NCBI RefSeq assembly: GCF_000308575.1
Contig: NZ_BAFZ01000053.1
Span: 1-59,141, forward strand
Length of the DNA: 59,141 bases
DNA from: Nocardia exalbida NBRC 100660
GTDB taxonomy: Bacteria; Actinomycetota; Actinomycetes; Mycobacteriales; Mycobacteriaceae
Direction: 5' to 3'
The notes beneath the pieces were generated by a model. The model searched no databases. It saw only the letters and a list, made by a program, of their open reading frames with translations, and was not told where the DNA came from. The number at the start of each line of letters is the position of its first letter. Positions within the stretch are counted from its first letter, which is position 1. Shown here piece by piece: positions 36,236 to 43,521 of this stretch. Both the position numbers and the translations under genes were made by a program.

Positions 36236-36736
36236 ATGGCTACCGAAGACCGGACCGCAGTGTTCGACGCGGTGGTCGCGGCGGCAGACTATCCCGTGCT
36301 GCTGGTCACCGCGCAGGCGGATGGCCGGCGCGCCGGTTGTCTCGTCGGATTCGCGACGCAGGTCAGCATCGAGCCGCGCCGGTTCTTGATCGGCCTGTCC
36401 AAGAAGAACCACACCTACCGGGTCGCGCAGCGCGCCGAGCGGCTCGCGGTACATTTGCTCGGCAGCGAACAGCTGTCGCTGGCGCGGCTTTTCGGCGGTG
36501 AAACCGGCGACGACATCGACAAGTTCGTGCACTGCGACTGGCACGCGGGTCCCGATGGCATTCCGGTGCTCAGCACGGTGCCCAGTTGGTTCAGCGCCCG
36601 CATCCGTGAGCGCTACGACTTCGGCGATCACGTCGGAATGCTGCTGGAACCCGAGGACGGCGACGTGCGGCGACCCGCCGCCGAGACCCTGCATTATCAC
36701 TCGGTAGCGGATCTCGTTGCGGGCCACGCCGTCTGA
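36236..36736 (+). CDS. Flavin reductase-like (FMN-binding) protein
   Basis: 166 residues, ATG preceded by GGGAGGA. The split-barrel flavin reductase fold is recognisable from YPVLLVTAQADGRRAGCLVG, FATQVSIEPRRFLIGLSKKN and the late FGDHVGMLLEPEDGD (the GDH motif). Such proteins reduce FMN/FAD with NAD(P)H or use F420. The Cys in RRAGCLVGF is common in the group. It converges with the LLM-type flavin-dependent oxidoreductase gene but is not in an operon with it. The electron acceptor is unknown. Confidence 0.85.
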   Translation: MATEDRTAVFDAVVAAADYPVLLVTAQADGRRAGCLVGFATQVSIEPRRFLIGLSKKNHTYRVAQRAERLAVHLLGSEQLSLARLFGGETGDDIDKFVHCDWHAGPDGIPVLSTVPSWFSARIRERYDFGDHVGMLLEPEDGDVRRPAAETLHYHSVADLVAGHAV

Positions 36737-36768
36737 GGAGGTTTCCGGCGCCGACGAGCGCGCGGTCG

Positions 36769-37635
36769 CTACCTTCGTGCGTTCGCAAGATCGAAGCGCG
36801 CTGCGAAGGCGGACAACTCGTCGCGCGCGCGCTCCGGGTCGCCCGTACCGGCGCTCACAACGATGCGCGTGACGCCCTGTTCGGCCATTCCCTCGACCCG
36901 CTCGGCGGGCATGTCGATCGATCCCCAGCGTGTGTATTCGAACGCGCCGGGGTCCCGGCCCGCCGTACCGGCCGCGGCGTGGGCGATCTCCAGCTGGGTG
37001 GCGCGTTCGGCCGGCCCGAGCATTCCGCCCGGGAAGTAGCCGTCGCCGCGGGATCCGGCCCGGCGCGCGGCGGCGCGGCTCGATCCGCCGACATGGATCG
37101 GCAAGGTTCCGCCCCCGGTGGGTTGCGGGTAACTGCACAGGTTCTCGAACCGGAAGAACTCGCCTTCGAAGCTCACCCCGTCCGCGCCGCCGGACCACAG
37201 GAGCCGGAGCACGTCGATGGCCTCGTCGGCTCGGCGGCCCCGGGTGGCGAAATCGACGCCAACGGCCCGCGCCTCGCCGGGCAGCGTGCCCAGGCCCACC
37301 GTGAGCAGGCGCATCCGTCCCTTGGACAGGACGTCGATCGTCGCCAGGCGTTTGGCGAGCACCACCGGATGGTGATAGGGCAGCAGCAGCACCGCGGTGC
37401 CGAGCAGAATCCGATCCGTTGCGGCGGCCACGAAACTCAGCGCGTCGAGCGGGTCGGCGAACGGCACCGTCGGCGTGAGCTCCATCGGCCCGATCGTCGC
37501 GCCCGGGTACAGCGCGACGTGCTCGGGCAGGTAGATCGCCTCGAATCCGCAGCGTTCGGCGTGCTGGGCGTAGGCGATCAGCCGATCCGGGTCGACGCCG
37601 AAGAAGGGGGTGCTGTAGCTGACCGCGAATCTCAC
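36769..37635 (-). CDS. LLM-class F420-dependent oxidoreductase
   Basis: 288 residues of a luciferase-like TIM barrel: MRFAVSYSTPFFGVDPDRLI, YAQHAERCGFEAIYLPEHVA, ATDRILLGTAVLLLPYHHPV, and the C-terminal EGMAEQGVTRIVVSAGTGDP. The pattern fits the F420-using branch common in Mycobacterium and Nocardia. The GTG start overlaps the stop of the MerR regulator gene (GTGA), so both form one operon. The substrate is unknown. FMN-dependent use cannot be excluded by eye. Confidence 0.88.
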   Translation of the reverse strand: MRFAVSYSTPFFGVDPDRLIAYAQHAERCGFEAIYLPEHVALYPGATIGPMELTPTVPFADPLDALSFVAAATDRILLGTAVLLLPYHHPVVLAKRLATIDVLSKGRMRLLTVGLGTLPGEARAVGVDFATRGRRADEAIDVLRLLWSGGADGVSFEGEFFRFENLCSYPQPTGGGTLPIHVGGSSRAAARRAGSRGDGYFPGGMLGPAERATQLEIAHAAAGTAGRDPGAFEYTRWGSIDMPAERVEGMAEQGVTRIVVSAGTGDPERARDELSAFAARFDLANARR

Positions 37636-38006
37636 CTCGGCTGCTCGATCCGGTCGAACTCGCAGGCCGCCGCGAGCCGGTCGTTCAGATGACGACGCAC
37701 CTGCGCCAGCCGTTCCATATACGAATCGACCTCGGCCAGCTTGCGCCGCAACGTGGAGACCGAGTCCGGGCAGACGTCTCCGGAGCCGTTGCCCGCCCGC
37801 AAGCAGGTGACGAACGGACGGATGTCGTCGAGATCGAACCCGGCGCCGAGCAGTTCACGGATCTTCGCCACGATCCGCACCTCCGCGTCGTCGTAGGAGC
37901 GGTACCCGTTGGCCGCGCGGCGCGGCCGCACCAAACCGTGTTCCTCGTAGTACCGCAGGGCCCGGGTGCTCGTGCCCGCCCGCTGCGCCAGTTCGCCGAT
38001 GCGCAT
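37632..38006 (-). CDS. MerR-family transcriptional regulator
   Basis: A 124-residue activator. The N-terminal winged helix is MRIGELAQRAGTSTRALRYY followed by EEHGLVRPRRAANGYRSYDD, with a C-terminal dimerisation helix ending in RRHLND. Two Cys (VTCLRAGNGSGDVCPDS) lie in the effector region and could sense metal or redox state, but their spacing is also found in MerR proteins with organic ligands. A MerR-type dyad lies 36 bases upstream, implying autoregulation of the MerR-LLM operon. Confidence 0.9.
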   Translation of the reverse strand: MRIGELAQRAGTSTRALRYYEEHGLVRPRRAANGYRSYDDAEVRIVAKIRELLGAGFDLDDIRPFVTCLRAGNGSGDVCPDSVSTLRRKLAEVDSYMERLAQVRRHLNDRLAAACEFDRIEQPR

Positions 38007-38041
38007 CCGTCCTCCTTGGCCGCCGTCACCGCCACGCTAAA

Positions 38042-38061
38042 CCTTCTCGTCGACGTCAAGG
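38042..38061 (-). promoter_or_regulatory. MerR-type dyad operator
   Basis: On the minus strand the 20-mer reads CCTTGACGTC/GACGAGAAGG, a dyad with 8 of 10 pairs that starts with the CCTT...AAGG ends usual for MerR sites and contains a TTGACG -35-like hexamer. Confidence 0.6.
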
Positions 38062-38101
38062 CAAGCGGCCGAGAGCACTGCCCGGCGTGGTCGCCCGAGC
38101 G

Positions 38102-38971
38102 CTACCGCGGTCGGCGAGTGTTCCGCTCCGGCGTGGTGTGGTGCTCGACCAAGAACGCCGACATCGCCTCGGCGACCGCGGCGGGCTGGTCGAGCATCGA
38201 AAGGACGTAGGCGTCATCGATTTCGACCAGTCTCGCGCCGGGGATGAGTTCGGCGAGTCTGCGGCCGTGCTCGCGCGGCATCACCTTGCCCGCCGACGAC
38301 CACAGGATCAGCGCGTCGCCCCGGAAGTCGCGCAGTGCCTCGGTATTCGCGATCAATTCCGGCTTGCGGAACCCCGACTTGGTGTAGGCGAGCAGGTCGC
38401 GCCGAATCCCGGCATCCCGCAGCCCCGGTTCGGTCCAGTCGCGCACCAACGCGTCGGACAGCGGGCGCCGCGCCATCCAACCGAACAGCAGCGGCGAGCG
38501 ACGCAGCCACCGAACGCGTAATTGCCGCAGCGCCAGTGAGACGCCGCCGGGCAGATAGGTGGCGACGGTGGCCATCTTGCCCGGCAGGCCGGGCGGGAAA
38601 TTGTCGAACGCCTCGCACGGCAGCACGATGAGCCTGCCGACGCGTTCGTCCAGTCCGTAGGCGGTGAGAAACAGCGCACCACCCCAATCGCTGTGCACGA
38701 GCGTGACATCCCGCAGATCCAATGCGGCGAGAAGATCGGCGACGAGTTGATTCAGGCCGCGCAAGCTCAGGTCCACACCCGGCCGCAGCGGTAGGGGATG
38801 GGCGCCGAGCGGCAGGTCCGGCAGCACATACCGGAAGCCGTCGGGCAGGGCGTCGATGACCTCGTCCCACACCGTGTGGTTCATCAGCAGACCGTGCAGC
38901 AGAACGACCGCCGGTCCTTCGCCGCGCTCGACGTAGTGCACCCGGCCCACCGGTAGTTCGATAACGGGCAT
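38102..38971 (-). CDS. Alpha/beta hydrolase, epoxide hydrolase/dehalogenase-like
   Basis: 289 residues from the ATG with GGAGG five bases upstream (38971); an earlier in-frame ATG at 38995 lacks a site. It has the cap-domain alpha/beta fold: VHYVERGEGPAVVLLHGLLM (oxyanion HG), then the nucleophile elbow LVHSDWGGALFL. The elbow has the SDWGG arrangement of Asp-nucleophile enzymes (haloalkane dehalogenases, epoxide hydrolases). At the C-terminus, where a catalytic His is expected (GHF), the sequence reads IDDAYVLSMLDQP, so the His is missing and normal turnover is doubtful. It is divergent from a TetR gene and probably controlled by it. Confidence 0.82.
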   Translation of the reverse strand: MPVIELPVGRVHYVERGEGPAVVLLHGLLMNHTVWDEVIDALPDGFRYVLPDLPLGAHPLPLRPGVDLSLRGLNQLVADLLAALDLRDVTLVHSDWGGALFLTAYGLDERVGRLIVLPCEAFDNFPPGLPGKMATVATYLPGGVSLALRQLRVRWLRRSPLLFGWMARRPLSDALVRDWTEPGLRDAGIRRDLLAYTKSGFRKPELIANTEALRDFRGDALILWSSAGKVMPREHGRRLAELIPGARLVEIDDAYVLSMLDQPAAVAEAMSAFLVEHHTTPERNTRRPR

Positions 38972-38996
38972 GTCCGCCTCCATTCGAGCGATCACT

Positions 38997-39014
38997 CTAG
39001 AGTAGTTGCTCTAG
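38997..39014. promoter_or_regulatory. TetR operator between hydrolase and tetR
   Basis: CTAGAG-n6-CTCTAG in the 52-base divergent gap. It overlaps the palindrome ACTCTAGAGT. TAGTCT at 39012-39017 may be the -10 of tetR, which would put transcription start close to the GTG at 39024 (leaderless mRNA). Confidence 0.6.
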
Positions 39015-39023
39015 TCTGGAACG

Positions 39024-39620
39024 GTGACCGAGAAGATGTCAACCAGCACCCGGGAGCGCCTCGTCACCGCGATGGCCGAGCTGATGCGGACGCAGGGCTA
39101 CGCGGGCACCAGCGTCAAGCAGCTCACCGTCGCCGCGAGCGCGCCGATGGGGTCGCTCTATCACCACTTCCCCGAGGGGAAACCGCAGATCGCCGCCGCG
39201 GCGCTGCGCACGTCCGGAGCCGCGTACCTGCGGTTGCTCCCGCTGCTGTTCGACGCCGACGAAGACCTGTGCGAGGCGATCCCCGCCGCGTTCGCGTCGG
39301 CCGCCGAGCAGATCGAACAGACCGGCTGGATGAACATGTGCCCGGTCGGCACCGTCGCTGGTGAGGTCGCCGACAGCGAACCCGGGCTGCGCGAAGTCGC
39401 CGCCGAGGTCATCGCCTCTTGGATCGACGAGGGCGCCGACTACTTCGTCCGTCGCGGCCTGTCCGCACCGGACGCCCGCGAGCTCATCCTCGCCGTCCTC
39501 GCGGCGCTCGAGGGCGCTTTCGTGCTCAGCCGCACCCTTCGCTCGACCGAACCCTTGCACGCGGCCGGCCGGTCGTTGCGCGCCCGCATCGAGCAGATGC
39601 TCGACGGGGTGGGCGAATAG
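39024..39620 (+). CDS. TetR-family transcriptional regulator (LmrA/YxaF-like)
   Basis: A 198-residue repressor. The HTH is MAELMRTQGYAGTSVKQLTV followed by APMGSLYHHFPEGKPQIAAA. The GSLYHHFPxGK signature and the C-terminal segment WMNMCPVGTVAGEVADSEPG mark the LmrA/YxaF-like TetR subgroup. The start is ambiguous between the GTG at 39024 (possibly leaderless) and an ATG at 39036. It is divergent from the hydrolase and converges with the next operon. Confidence 0.9.
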   Translation: MTEKMSTSTRERLVTAMAELMRTQGYAGTSVKQLTVAASAPMGSLYHHFPEGKPQIAAAALRTSGAAYLRLLPLLFDADEDLCEAIPAAFASAAEQIEQTGWMNMCPVGTVAGEVADSEPGLREVAAEVIASWIDEGADYFVRRGLSAPDARELILAVLAALEGAFVLSRTLRSTEPLHAAGRSLRARIEQMLDGVGE

Positions 39621-39683
39621 CAGATCAACAGTCCGCCATCATCCGAGTCCCTCGCGGCGAATCCGGCGCGAACTGATTCGACA

Positions 39684-40730
39684 TCATCGACGCGGGGGCC
39701 TGCGGCGCGCAGGCGACCAACGGGCGTGCTCACGGAAGCCGGGGTTGACGACTCGGGGGTCTTCTCCGGTCTCGAGAATATTCCCGATGGACTCGACGTT
39801 CGCCGTGAGCATCGCGCGGAAGGACTCCTCGGTAGCGCCCGCCGCGTGCGGCGTGACGAGAAACCTGTTGTCGCCCAATGCCATCAACCCGAGGGGATCG
39901 TCTTGCGCGGAAGGCGCGGGCACGACGTAATAGCCGTCCATGGCAGCGGCCGCGAGGCGGCCGTCGAGCAGCGCGGCTCGCAACGGCGCTGGATCCACGA
40001 GCTCCGCTTCGGAAGTGTTGAGCAGAATCGCACCGGGCTTGACGGCGGCCAGTTGCGCTTCACCGATCATCCGGGCCGTCTGCGGGCCGTATGAAGCATG
40101 GAGACTGATGACATCGGACTCGGCGAGGAGTTCGGCCAGCTCGACCCGGCGAGCGGGGATGGTCTGTTCCAGTTCCGGTTTCGCTGTTCGGCTGACGTAG
40201 ACCACGCGCATCCCGAACCCATCGGCCGCCATCCGGGCGACGATAGCGCCGATGGTCCCCATTCCGACGATGCCGAGCGTCTTCGCATGAAGGTTGCGCC
40301 CCTTGCTCTCGGGCCATCGACCGGCCTTCGTTTCCCTGGTCAGGTCCGTGATCCGGCGCCACGCGTCGAGCATGAGACCGATCGTGAATTCCGCGACCGC
40401 ACGGGCGTTGGCTCCTGGCGCGTTGGTCACCGCGATTCCCGCCGCGGTCGCAGCCGCGGTATCCACGTACGGCTGATACCCGACACCCAGGAACGCGATG
40501 ACTTCGAGGTCGTCGGCAGTGGACAACGCGGCGGCGGTCGCACGCTCCACACCACCGAGAATGTATGCGTCCTTGCCGACCAGGGCGCGCGCCAATTCGG
40601 CTTCGGAGAGGTCATAGCGACGAACATCGACTTCGAGATTCCGCCGCCGCAGCCATTCGATATCGGCCGGTGCCGGGTCGGCCCCGGTCAGCAAGGTGCG
40701 ATAGCGGCTCGATCGAGCGCTCATCGTCAT
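39684..40730 (-). CDS. D-2-hydroxyacid dehydrogenase-like protein lacking catalytic Arg and Glu
   Basis: 348 residues. The start ATG at 40730 overlaps the stop of the PLP gene (ATGA). The NAD-binding site is LGIVGMGTIGAIVARMAADG. Normal members have NxARG at the catalytic Arg; here the segment reads LLNTSEAELVDPAPL, Arg replaced by Glu. The catalytic Glu of the D-x-F-x-x-E-P motif is also gone (AMDGYYVVPAPS). The His in LVTPHAAGAT is kept. The Arg normally grips the 2-keto acid, so this protein probably reduces something else: I suggest the imine made by the coupled arginine-oxidase-like enzyme, as the imine reductase does in indolmycin synthesis. Last gene of the four-gene operon. Confidence 0.85.
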   Translation of the reverse strand: MTMSARSSRYRTLLTGADPAPADIEWLRRRNLEVDVRRYDLSEAELARALVGKDAYILGGVERATAAALSTADDLEVIAFLGVGYQPYVDTAAATAAGIAVTNAPGANARAVAEFTIGLMLDAWRRITDLTRETKAGRWPESKGRNLHAKTLGIVGMGTIGAIVARMAADGFGMRVVYVSRTAKPELEQTIPARRVELAELLAESDVISLHASYGPQTARMIGEAQLAAVKPGAILLNTSEAELVDPAPLRAALLDGRLAAAAMDGYYVVPAPSAQDDPLGLMALGDNRFLVTPHAAGATEESFRAMLTANVESIGNILETGEDPRVVNPGFREHARWSPARRRPPRR

Positions 40731-41908
40731 GCGTCTTTCGCGGTGAGCCGGGTGGCGGTGTCGCGCAGCAACCGCGCGCCCTCCAGCACCAGCCGCGGGT
40801 CGCGGGCCAAGGCGACCCGGACGAACTCTCGCCCGCGCTCCGGCTGATTCCAGTAGAAGTTCGTTCCGGGTAGAATGTGGACTCCCTCCCGAATCGCCTC
40901 GCGGACGAAGCGCTCGCAATCGCATCCCTCCCGCAGGCGAAGCCAGTCCACCGAAACAGGCGACCGCAAATCGGTGAGGAATTCCAATTCACCGTCCGGA
41001 AGAATCGACCGGAGGATATCCCGGTTCTGTAGTACGGAAGGAAGGATGCTGCGCTCGACGCCATTCTTGCAGCTGTCCTCGATGAATTCCGTCAGCACCC
41101 GGAGATGGAAAGGGGAGACGCTCTGCAACAGATCGTCGTGCAGCCGGTACATGTCTTTGTACATATCCGGACTGCATACCGTCAATCCGACCTTGATCTC
41201 ACTGGTCGGCCAGGTCTTGCCCGTGTCTTCGAGCACGATATAGGAGACTCCCGATTCCTCCAGGATCTCGTACTGCGACCAACCGATGGGTTGCGGCGAG
41301 AAGAAGCGGAAGGAGGCGTCGAGGACGAGGGTGCAACGGCGGTCGGCGCAACACTGGACCAAGGTTCTGAACTCCGCTTCCGACAGCGTCCATCCGGTGG
41401 GATTGTTGGGCGAGACCAGCCAGATCACCGCAGGTGCGAGCCGGGCCATCGCCGCAGGCAGGCGTTCGACGGTGCAATCTTCTTCCGGCAGCGGTACGAG
41501 CTCGACATCCTCGCGGCGCAAGATCGATGAAATATTGTCGAAGACCGGCTCGATCAGGGCGACTCGCTTGCCCGCGCGAGCGCAATGACTTACCACCATC
41601 GTTATCGCGGATGATGCGGAATACGACAGCATGTATCTGGACACATCTCCGTGCATCGGCTCGCCGGCCAGACGCAGGAAAGCGGCGAGGAACGTTTCCT
41701 CCAGATCGGATTGCGATTGCTCGCGCGCCTCGTAGAACAGCTCCGGGAACCGCTCGACGATGTCGTTCTGCGAGGCAGTCAGCGGTTGACGGCAATGGGC
41801 ATCCGAAAGGTTTACGGCTCGATCGAGACTGCGCCGCTCATATGTGGTGCTGGTGGTGTGCCCGAGCGGGTTCGGAAGATTCGGACAGTGCGTACGAATA
41901 GATGTCAC
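40727..41908 (-). CDS. PLP-dependent arginine oxidase-like enzyme (MppP/RohP/Ind4 family)
   Basis: 393 residues from a GTG at 41908 with GAAGG ten bases upstream. It is a fold-type I aminotransferase-like protein: SPNNPTGW, LVLDASFRFF (PLP-ring Asp) and LEDTGKTWPTSEIKVG with Lys231. The N-terminal lid NLSDAHCRQPLTASQ corresponds to the ADGHARQ lid of MppP, including its His (here His38), and a Glu exactly 14 residues earlier (Glu24) matches the MppP Glu that contacts the arginine guanidinium. Known relatives oxidise L-arginine with O2, giving 4-hydroxy-2-ketoarginine or 4,5-dehydroarginine imine. The substrate here is inferred. The gene is coupled to the dehydrogenase-like protein and follows an MFS gene. 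Confidence 0.82.
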   Translation of the reverse strand: MTSIRTHCPNLPNPLGHTTSTTYERRSLDRAVNLSDAHCRQPLTASQNDIVERFPELFYEAREQSQSDLEETFLAAFLRLAGEPMHGDVSRYMLSYSASSAITMVVSHCARAGKRVALIEPVFDNISSILRREDVELVPLPEEDCTVERLPAAMARLAPAVIWLVSPNNPTGWTLSEAEFRTLVQCCADRRCTLVLDASFRFFSPQPIGWSQYEILEESGVSYIVLEDTGKTWPTSEIKVGLTVCSPDMYKDMYRLHDDLLQSVSPFHLRVLTEFIEDSCKNGVERSILPSVLQNRDILRSILPDGELEFLTDLRSPVSVDWLRLREGCDCERFVREAIREGVHILPGTNFYWNQPERGREFVRVALARDPRLVLEGARLLRDTATRLTAKDA

Positions 41909-42023
41909 GGTTGATAAACCTTCGAGATGGTAGTTGCATGCGGATGCGTGATGTTTTGTGGGCGTATCGGATGCCTCGGCGAACGGCGGAATCCGGGCAG
42001 TCGGCAACTGGCAAGACCGGCGG

Positions 42024-43484
42024 TTAAACCGGGCGTCCGCTCCATGGCGAGTCTTTTCGCTCGTGCGGTGACGGAGTTTCGGTCCAAGGTGTCGGAAAGC
42101 GTTGCCCGGTCCGGACGGCGTCGACGGCTTCGGAATCCATGGATGGTACGGCCGCGATCTCCGCTCGGTTTCGGTGTCCGGGATCGGGAGGGTCCGCATT
42201 CTTCGCGGAAGTGTCATTTCCGTCGGGCCGGGCGTCGAGGGAGCCATAGATATCGTCGCCGAGGACGGCGTCCACTATCCGCCTTGTCGTACTGACGATG
42301 AGTTCTCGACTCACTTCGTCGGGTGCCCCTGGCGTGGGCGCGGCACGCGCCGCGACCCGGCCCAGCCCGATTCCCGCACCGATACCGATCGCGGTCGCGG
42401 AGAGGAAGCCACCTGACGAACCGGCGAAGTCTACGGACTGGCTCGCCAGAATGCTTCCCATGGCCACGCCCACCCACATCAGGCTGAAATGAAAGCCGAG
42501 GGCTTCACCGAGTGCATCTTCGGAGACAACGGCATTCATCCGATCGGTGCTGGCCGGGAACACGGCACCGGCCAGCACGCCGACGATGAAAACGGCTACC
42601 GACAGCGAAACCGGCCCGGTTGCCAGGGCACAAGGCACCACGCCGATTCCGAGGCCCACCAGCAGGACATACGGCGAGATGGTTCTGGAGATCGCGCCGT
42701 AGCCGTATCCACCGACCACCGCACCGGCTGCGCCTATGGCCAGCACCAGTCCGATCGACTTCTTGGCGTGGAAATCGTGCATGGCCGTGATGACACTCAG
42801 TTCCTCCGCACACAGGACGGCGGCGGCCGCGGCGTATCCGATATTCGGCGCCACGAACCCGATCTGCAACCAGAATCGCTGGGGGGTACGCCGTGCCACT
42901 CGGCGCGGACCGGTTCGCAGCGGTGGATTCTGTCGCAACAACACGACCCCGCAACCCACGGCCACCAATCGGACCACGAGCAGCACTACCCCCGTGTCCC
43001 AGATACTCATCGCCGCGACACCCAGCGGCGGCCCCACCAGTAGCGAGATATCCGCGGTCACCTCGTACGCGGCCAGCGCCGGTCGCCGCTCGCGTTCGGT
43101 CGTGGCGACCGTAATGGCCTGTTTCGCGACGTTGATGATCGGTATCTCGAACCATGCCGCCAACGCCGCGAGCAGCAGCAACAGCGGAAACGGGGCGAAC
43201 GGTGCGACCAGCCAACAGATCCCGTTCACCACGATCGCGGGCGCCAGGGTGGGCCGCAGGCCCGAGCGATCCAGCCGCGGGCCGCGCTGGAGCTCGGTGC
43301 CCGCCATGCACAGGTAGACCACGGTGCTCAAGAGGCCCGCAGCACCATAGGAGAGGTCCAACGTGTGCCGCACATGCATGACCAGCAACAGCGATTGGGA
43401 GTTGAGAACAGTCCGGAACAGCAGACTGAGCAAAATCATATTGCATACTGTTCGATTTGCCAGAAGCTCTCGGTAGGCTCTCAC
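42024..43484 (-). CDS. MFS transporter with long hydrophilic C-terminus
   Basis: 486 residues from the GTG at 43484 (GAGAGG nine bases upstream; a GTG two codons earlier is too close). About 12 helices end near residue 385; the first reads MILLSLLFRTVLNSQSLLLV. The last hundred residues are a polar, Pro/Asp-rich tail (SLDARPDGNDTSAKNADPPD), unusual for MFS and perhaps disordered. It resembles exporters of biosynthetic operons rather than sugar importers. It lies between the acyltransferase-like and arginine-oxidase-like genes on the same strand, with gaps of 37 and 115 bases, so it probably exports the pathway product or moves a precursor. Confidence 0.82.
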   Translation of the reverse strand: MRAYRELLANRTVCNMILLSLLFRTVLNSQSLLLVMHVRHTLDLSYGAAGLLSTVVYLCMAGTELQRGPRLDRSGLRPTLAPAIVVNGICWLVAPFAPFPLLLLLAALAAWFEIPIINVAKQAITVATTERERRPALAAYEVTADISLLVGPPLGVAAMSIWDTGVVLLVVRLVAVGCGVVLLRQNPPLRTGPRRVARRTPQRFWLQIGFVAPNIGYAAAAAVLCAEELSVITAMHDFHAKKSIGLVLAIGAAGAVVGGYGYGAISRTISPYVLLVGLGIGVVPCALATGPVSLSVAVFIVGVLAGAVFPASTDRMNAVVSEDALGEALGFHFSLMWVGVAMGSILASQSVDFAGSSGGFLSATAIGIGAGIGLGRVAARAAPTPGAPDEVSRELIVSTTRRIVDAVLGDDIYGSLDARPDGNDTSAKNADPPDPGHRNRAEIAAVPSMDSEAVDAVRTGQRFPTPWTETPSPHERKDSPWSGRPV

Positions 43485-43521
43485 CCCCACTCACCTCTCG
43501 GAGCGGAAACCCTACGCAATG

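Noticed and set aside
42024..42247. N-terminal extension of the arginine-oxidase-like gene up to 42247
   Set aside because: It would overlap the MFS 3' end and adds a Pro/Arg-rich stretch not seen in the family. The GTG at 41908 with GAAGG fits the lid sequence better.
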